Source: Coriobacteriia bacterium (GTDB taxonomy: Bacteria > Actinomycetota > Coriobacteriia > Coriobacteriales > QAMH01). Taken from it: 18,634 nt of DNA. This document shows, in pieces, positions 16,007 through 18,634 of the stretch (positions within the stretch are counted from its first letter, which is position 1; every line of letters begins with the position of its first letter). The notes beneath the pieces were generated by a model. The model worked only from the letters and a program-made list of their open reading frames with translations, did no database searches and was not told the DNA's origin. Both the position numbers and the translations under genes were made by a program. The stretch covers positions 1-18,634 of the forward strand of contig CAAEKX010000018.1 in assembly GCA_900756605.1 (NCBI GenBank), given 5' to 3'.

Positions 16007-16299
16007 AAGGCGACTGCTTCCCTGAGTACGGTATCGCGGAAGGAACCGGAGTCTAGCTCCGAAAGCTCGTATACGTCAACTTGCTTGCCAGATATGCGAT
16101 GAAGCTCCTCGGCAAGGCCGAATATGCCGAGGGCCTTGAAACCGTCATTTCCGACGAGTAGCACGTCGATGTCAGATGACTCGTCGGCGTTTCCGCGAGC
16201 ATAGGATCCGAACAGGCTCGCCGAGGCCATGTTGTACTTCAGCAGAAGGGGCTCGATCATGAGACGGATTTCGTCAATTGAATAGACTTTTGCGGTCAT
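16003..16299 (-). CDS. MNT-domain nucleotidyltransferase (MntA-like antitoxin)
   Basis: MntA antitoxins add AMP to, and so silence, their HEPN RNase partner. The 98-residue protein is the normal length and has the minimal nucleotidyltransferase signature GSYARGNADESSDIDVLLVG with the G-S and D-x-D metal-binding pair. The ATG at 16299 has AGGAGG nine bases upstream; a longer frame from 16350 would start inside the promoter. A TATAAT box at 16347-16342 fits as its -10. The expected partner downstream is only a 22-codon stub, so this may be an orphan antitoxin retained after loss of the toxin or acting on another target. Confidence 0.88.
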   Translation of the reverse strand: MTAKVYSIDEIRLMIEPLLLKYNMASASLFGSYARGNADESSDIDVLLVGNDGFKALGIFGLAEELHRISGKQVDVYELSELDSGSFRDTVLREAVAL

Positions 16300-16341
16300 G
16301 TCGGCAATCCTCCTTCGCGAAGCGCGGATTGGTGTATGGTC

Positions 16342-16347
16342 ATTATA
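16342..16347 (-). promoter_or_regulatory. Probable -10 box of the MNT gene
   Basis: TATAAT on the reverse strand, about 43 bases before the start codon. No good -35 is visible; its place falls in the attachment core at 16365-16370, so island integration may influence this promoter. Confidence 0.5.
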
Positions 16348-16357
16348 CAAAGTTTGT

Positions 16358-16384
16358 GACCTCCGGGCTCATAACCCGGAGGTC
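16358..16384. repeat. attR core: 10-bp inverted repeat around a 7-base crossover
   Basis: GACCTCCGGG, then CTCATAA, then CCCGGAGGTC. The arms are perfectly symmetric over 10 bp, whereas the tRNA copy is symmetric only over the 5-bp anticodon stem. This is the shape of a tyrosine recombinase core site, with the left arm supplied by the element. Confidence 0.75.
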
Positions 16385-16412
16385 GTCAGTTGAAATCCAG
16401 CCCCCGCGACCA
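16363..16412 (+). repeat. attR: 50-bp remnant of tRNA-fMet
   Basis: Matches 6955-7004 at 47 of 50 bases. The three differences lie in the T-arm (including loop TTGAAAT for TTCAAAT) and would break the fold, as expected for a displaced tRNA end freed from selection. Confidence 0.9.
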
Positions 16413-16422
16413 GAAACCGCAA

Positions 16423-16453
16423 GTCAGAGGTTGTTTTCTCTGACCCGCTTTTT
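16423..16453 (+). terminator. Terminator downstream of attR (probable original tRNA terminator)
   Basis: GTCAGAG / CTCTGAC (7-bp stem, 8-base loop) followed by CCGCTTTTT. It starts ten bases after the CCA remnant, the distance expected for a tRNA terminator. Confidence 0.8.
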
Positions 16454-16475
16454 CTTCTTTCCTAGGAAAACTCAT

Positions 16476-16497
16476 AAAACAGGGCAAAAACAGGGCA
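16476..16497. repeat. 11-bp tandem repeat, two copies
   Basis: AAAACAGGGCA occurs twice in direct tandem just outside the island. It may be a protein-binding site or slippage; nothing else is nearby. Confidence 0.6.
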
Positions 16498-16512
16498 AAT
16501 AACCAAAACGAA

Positions 16513-16550
16513 GGCGGGCTGTCGAGGAGCTCCTCGATAGCCCGCCTGTT
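16513..16550 (-). terminator. Strong 17-bp hairpin terminator of the mini-ORF unit (possibly bidirectional)
   Basis: The arms 16513-16529 and 16530-16546 pair over 17 bp with one G-U, centred on GAGCTC. The reverse-strand exit runs into TTCGTTTTGG, the forward exit into TGTTTG. It lies about 40 bases after the mini-ORF stop on the reverse strand. Confidence 0.75.
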
Positions 16551-16587
16551 TGAGATTGGGCACCGGTGATTACCGGCTTGCGTCCTA

Positions 16588-16707
16588 TTAGTCGCGGAGC
16601 TCCTCGGCCTTCTTCTCCTGCTCCTTGGCCTCATCGACGGAGATGGTCTCGTCAGCGTCGCTCTCGAAGCTCTCGAACTCCACGCTCTTGCCCTTTTCTT
16701 CTGCCAT
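16588..16707 (-). CDS. 39-residue acidic small protein, unknown
   Basis: I do not recognise the product. The reverse-strand ORF begins MAEEKGKSVEFESFESD and ends KEQEKKAEELRD followed by TAA-TAG. It is hydrophilic, strongly acidic and ends in a likely helix; there are no cysteines, signal peptide or membrane segment. GGAAGGGTG lies upstream of the ATG at moderate distance. Third positions are C/G rich as in neighbouring core genes, which supports real coding. It has its own leader and terminator, so it is a single-gene unit. It is not Pup: the length and C-terminus do not fit. Confidence 0.65.
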   Translation of the reverse strand: MAEEKGKSVEFESFESDADETISVDEAKEQEKKAEELRD

Positions 16708-16746
16708 GATAATCACCCTTCCAAATCATCGTGCATACATTTGATG

Positions 16747-16830
16747 CCAGTTGCACTGGGTGCCTTGACCGTCTGTAAGCCGGATTGTCATCCCCTCCAA
16801 TGACTGCCGCGGCGCTCCTGTACTTGCACC
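16747..16830 (-). ncRNA. Structured leader RNA before the mini-ORF (candidate)
   Basis: On the reverse strand a transcript starting near 16830 would begin with GGTGC (16830-16826), which can pair with GCACC (16763-16759). Inside are a GTCAT/ATGAC hairpin (16804-16800 with 16791-16787) and a short CCG/CGG hairpin (16783-16769); a CCAGT/ACTGG hairpin with GCA loop (16759-16747) follows. The segment ATCCGGCTTACAG echoes a conserved 3' block of RNase P RNA, but no other RNase P parts are present. No riboswitch class was recognised. Confidence 0.45.
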
Positions 16831-16836
16831 GATAAT

Positions 16837-16845
16837 ATAATACCA
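16837..16845 (-). promoter_or_regulatory. Extended -10 promoter of the leader/mini-ORF unit
   Basis: TGGTATTAT on the reverse strand is an extended -10; six bases later lies G16830, the first base of the leader helix. The -35 region (TCTCAA) is poor. Confidence 0.5.
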
Positions 16846-16912
16846 CTTACGGAATATTTTTGAGAAAAAGTATTGAAATTATTTAACTTTTCATATCTCA
16901 ACGCACTTCGGT

Positions 16913-17542
16913 TTACGACACAGGGATGCGAATGACGGTCCTAAGCTTTTCGGGCGCGCAGCGGCGGGGGTCGGAGAGGTAGATCTCATGATGTAGCCGT
17001 GTATCCGTCAAATCGATGGCGTGACCCTGTTCCTCGGCAAAGCGGTGCATGGCCTCGATGGTCGCGGGCTCGTCGTCATAGGGACCGATGTGCATGCACT
17101 GGACGCAAAGTCCCTCGTCGACCGTCAGGAATTCGGCAGGTGAGTAGTCCTCGCCCTTCTTCTCCGTCGCGATGCTCTTAGCCTGTTCGAAGACGTCCAA
17201 TGTCACGAATTCGGGGAGGCGGATGCAGCTCACCCATTCGAACTCGTCCTTGCGCGACAGATCGAACGCCCCGTCGGTGCCTGCCTGCTTCCAGAAGCCC
17301 TCGAGCGGCGGCACGATGTAAGGGAAGTAGCCGTCGATGTCCCATCCCGATTTGGGGGACATCTTGATGGTGAAGGAAATGCCGTAGAGCAGCTGTAGAG
17401 CATGCTGGTATGCGCCGTCCTCGACGTTGGGGTTGCCCGTGCCACGCACGGCGATGTAGTTGGCGGGCGGCACGTCGATAAGCGAGGGCGTCTTCTTGGG
17501 TTGGTAGAGGTCCTTGTATTCCTTCTTGTAGTCGAACGCCAT
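16913..17542 (-). CDS. GyrI-like small-molecule-binding domain protein
   Basis: A 209-residue cytoplasmic protein of the GyrI-like/SOUL-related fold group seen as free-standing proteins and as effector domains of transcription factors. It opens MAFDYKKEYKDLYQPKKTPSLIDVPPANYIAVRGTGNPN, typical of the free-standing form (the first 20 residues are shown by positions 17542-17483), and has the two repeats expected of the fold, the second around VQCMHIGPYDDEPATIEAMHRF. It ends near RHHEIYLSDPRR with a short tail. AAGGGA lies about eight bases before the ATG. There is no DNA-binding domain, so it would act as a binding or hydrolytic protein; the ligand is unknown. It is 114 bases from the MoeA-like gene upstream and probably has its own promoter. 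Confidence 0.8.
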   Translation of the reverse strand: MAFDYKKEYKDLYQPKKTPSLIDVPPANYIAVRGTGNPNVEDGAYQHALQLLYGISFTIKMSPKSGWDIDGYFPYIVPPLEGFWKQAGTDGAFDLSRKDEFEWVSCIRLPEFVTLDVFEQAKSIATEKKGEDYSPAEFLTVDEGLCVQCMHIGPYDDEPATIEAMHRFAEEQGHAIDLTDTRLHHEIYLSDPRRCAPEKLRTVIRIPVS

Positions 17543-17656
17543 GCGAGCCGTCCCTTCTCAGATAGTCGGGCCGAATGTGTGCCACGTCATCATGATAACG
17601 TAAGTCTGCGTCTGGGCGCATGGCTTGCCGCATGACGAGGCGTTCGCGACGGCGTG

Positions 17657-18634
17657 TTATGCGATGAGTTCGACCATGATGATGTCGCCCGGTGAGGGCA
17701 TCGTGGCCGATGCACCGGCTGGCAGCATGTAGAGCGCATTTGCGCCGTATGTCTGGGGTGATCCGGGGCGGCCGGGCAGCGGGGGTGCCACGAGCTGCCC
17801 GCTGGAATCAACTTCCAGCCTGAGGAACTTGACCGAGAAAAACTCCTCGCCTGGCTGCGTGGCTTCGGGCGGGCGTTCCTCGCCTGATAGCGAGCGGCTG
17901 TTCTCTTCCGCTCGCTTGTGCATCTTACCCTTGGGAAACTCCGCTCCGAGCCGTGCGGGGATGAGCGTGGGGTCCGGGTTCAAACCCAGGAACTTCCGCA
18001 TGATTGGCAGTAGGTAGAAATTCAGGGTGAAGGATGCCCCCGCGCTTGGTCCGGAAATGCCCACGATGGGCGTATCGCCCACGATGGCATACGAGCTGTG
18101 ATGTCCCGGTCCGTGATTGGTCTGATGGCAGATGATGCGCCCCATTTCCTCGAGCACCTCGACGGACCAGTCATCCGAGCCTTTCGATGAGCCGGCGTTG
18201 AGCACGACGATGTCGGCAACGGCACACGCTCGTTCTATTGCGGTCCGGATTGCATCGCGGTCATCGGGAACGATGTCAAATGGCACGTAGACGCCGCCCC
18301 ATTGCTCGACTTTGCCCCTTACGACGACGCTGTTCGATTCGTAGACCTTTCCCTTTCCGGCAAACTTGCCGGATGCATGCTTCGAGAACGGAACGTTTGG
18401 GGGAACGAGTTCGTTGCCCGTCGGGATGAAGGCGACGCGCGGCCTTGCTATCACTTCGGCCGAGGAATGCCCGGCGCTGGCGATGCGTGCGGCGATGTCC
18501 GGCGTGATGACACAGGGGGCCGCGACGGCGACATCACCCGCTCTCATCTTGGAGCCAGCTGCTCGCGTTCCCGCGAACCTGCTGGAAGGGGCGGCGAGTA
18601 TGCTGACGCGCTCCTCGTCGTCGGAGACCTCAAC
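17657..18634 (-). CDS. MoeA-like molybdopterin molybdotransferase (5' partial)
   Basis: MoeA inserts molybdate into adenylylated molybdopterin to complete the molybdenum cofactor. The frame is open to the right edge of the window, so the start lies outside; an ATG at 18547 is internal. The visible part has the MoeA order: GDVAVAAPCVITPDIAARIASAG, RPRVAFIPTGNELVPP, YESNSVVVRG, a D-rich regulatory stretch, ADIVVLNAGSSKGSDDWS (the Mo/MPT-binding GGxSxGxxD region with LNAGSSKGSDD), and the C-terminal domain IV up to PGDIIMVELIA. The usual LPGNP loop is replaced by ISGPSAGAS, so the protein belongs to a divergent branch whose exact activity is not certain. A basic insert (about KGKMHKRAEENSRSLSGEE) precedes domain IV. 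Confidence 0.82.
   Translation of the reverse strand, partial: VEVSDDEERVSILAAPSSRFAGTRAAGSKMRAGDVAVAAPCVITPDIAARIASAGHSSAEVIARPRVAFIPTGNELVPPNVPFSKHASGKFAGKGKVYESNSVVVRGKVEQWGGVYVPFDIVPDDRDAIRTAIERACAVADIVVLNAGSSKGSDDWSVEVLEEMGRIICHQTNHGPGHHSSYAIVGDTPIVGISGPSAGASFTLNFYLLPIMRKFLGLNPDPTLIPARLGAEFPKGKMHKRAEENSRSLSGEERPPEATQPGEEFFSVKFLRLEVDSSGQLVAPPLPGRPGSPQTYGANALYMLPAGASATMPSPGDIIMVELIA

Larger units (their letters stand above)
6960..16374. mobile_element. Genomic island integrated at the tRNA-fMet anticodon loop (integrase-less defence island)
   Basis: The stretch is bounded by the 50-bp tRNA repeat; taking crossover in the 7-base loop CTCATAA (6960-6966 and 16368-16374) the island is 9,408 bp. 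Cargo: YhcG-like nuclease, type I RM operon, coiled-coil membrane protein, MNT antitoxin with a broken HEPN partner. Genes from 8400 to 15800 are clearly AT-richer than groEL or corC, in keeping with transfer. No integrase, excisionase, relaxase or replication gene was found, so the island cannot be shown to move by itself. Confidence 0.85.

Noticed and set aside
16363..16412. A second functional tRNA-Met
   Set aside because: Only the 3' part is present; the acceptor 5' strand and D-arm are absent and the T-arm is mutated.
16760..16830. RNase P RNA on the reverse strand
   Set aside because: ATCCGGCTTACAG resembles the conserved 3' block, but the other conserved blocks are missing and the required 350 bases upstream are occupied by the GyrI-like gene.
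1..18634. CRISPR array
   Set aside because: No series of regularly spaced repeats was seen; the repeats found occur only as pairs.

Overview
The window looks like chromosomal DNA of a high-GC Gram-positive gut-type actinobacterium, most likely of class Coriobacteriia. The reasons are the fused TsaB-TsaD protein, high-GC housekeeping genes, a groES-groEL pair with a Gly-Met tail, a MoeA-like gene, and TA and RM cargo at a tRNA locus. The class assignment is inference from gene content and codon use; no species is claimed.

Left part (1-5736), core genome: the 3' part of a tsaB-tsaD fusion (tRNA t6A modification) with its own terminator, the groES-groEL operon with a terminator, a reverse-strand PaaI-type hotdog thioesterase, and a CorC/HlyC-type membrane protein with CBS domains.

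Middle (5737-7032): a reverse-strand toxin-antitoxin operon (HTH antitoxin plus zeta-like P-loop kinase, overlapping TAATG) behind a perfect 9-bp inverted-repeat operator. The module lies between two copies of a 14-bp direct repeat, the second of which is the -35 part of the initiator tRNA promoter. The initiator tRNA-fMet gene follows, with promoter, encoded CCA and terminator.

Island (about 6960-16374, 9,408 bp): a 50-bp near-perfect copy of the 3' part of tRNA-fMet recurs at 16363-16412, so the stretch between is a genomic island integrated at the anticodon loop. The cargo is visibly AT-richer than the flanks: a YhcG/DUF1016 nuclease, a 19-codon relic resembling the start of an HsdS protein, a complete type I restriction-modification operon (hsdM-hsdS-hsdR), an unrecognised coiled-coil membrane protein directly after hsdR, and an MNT-type nucleotidyltransferase antitoxin whose HEPN toxin partner survives only as a stub. 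No integrase gene is visible. It reads as a compact defence island that is immobile by itself or mobilised in trans.

Right part (16413-18634), core genome again: the probable original tRNA terminator, an 11-bp tandem repeat, a reverse-strand unit with a structured leader RNA, a 39-codon acidic mini-protein and a 17-bp terminator hairpin, then a GyrI-like domain protein and the 3' part of a MoeA-like gene, both on the reverse strand.

The observations most worth following are the coiled-coil membrane gene coupled to the RM operon, the integrase-less tRNA-fMet island with a symmetric attachment core, the structured leader/mini-ORF unit, and the perfect 14-bp hairpin inside the Walker A codons of hsdR.
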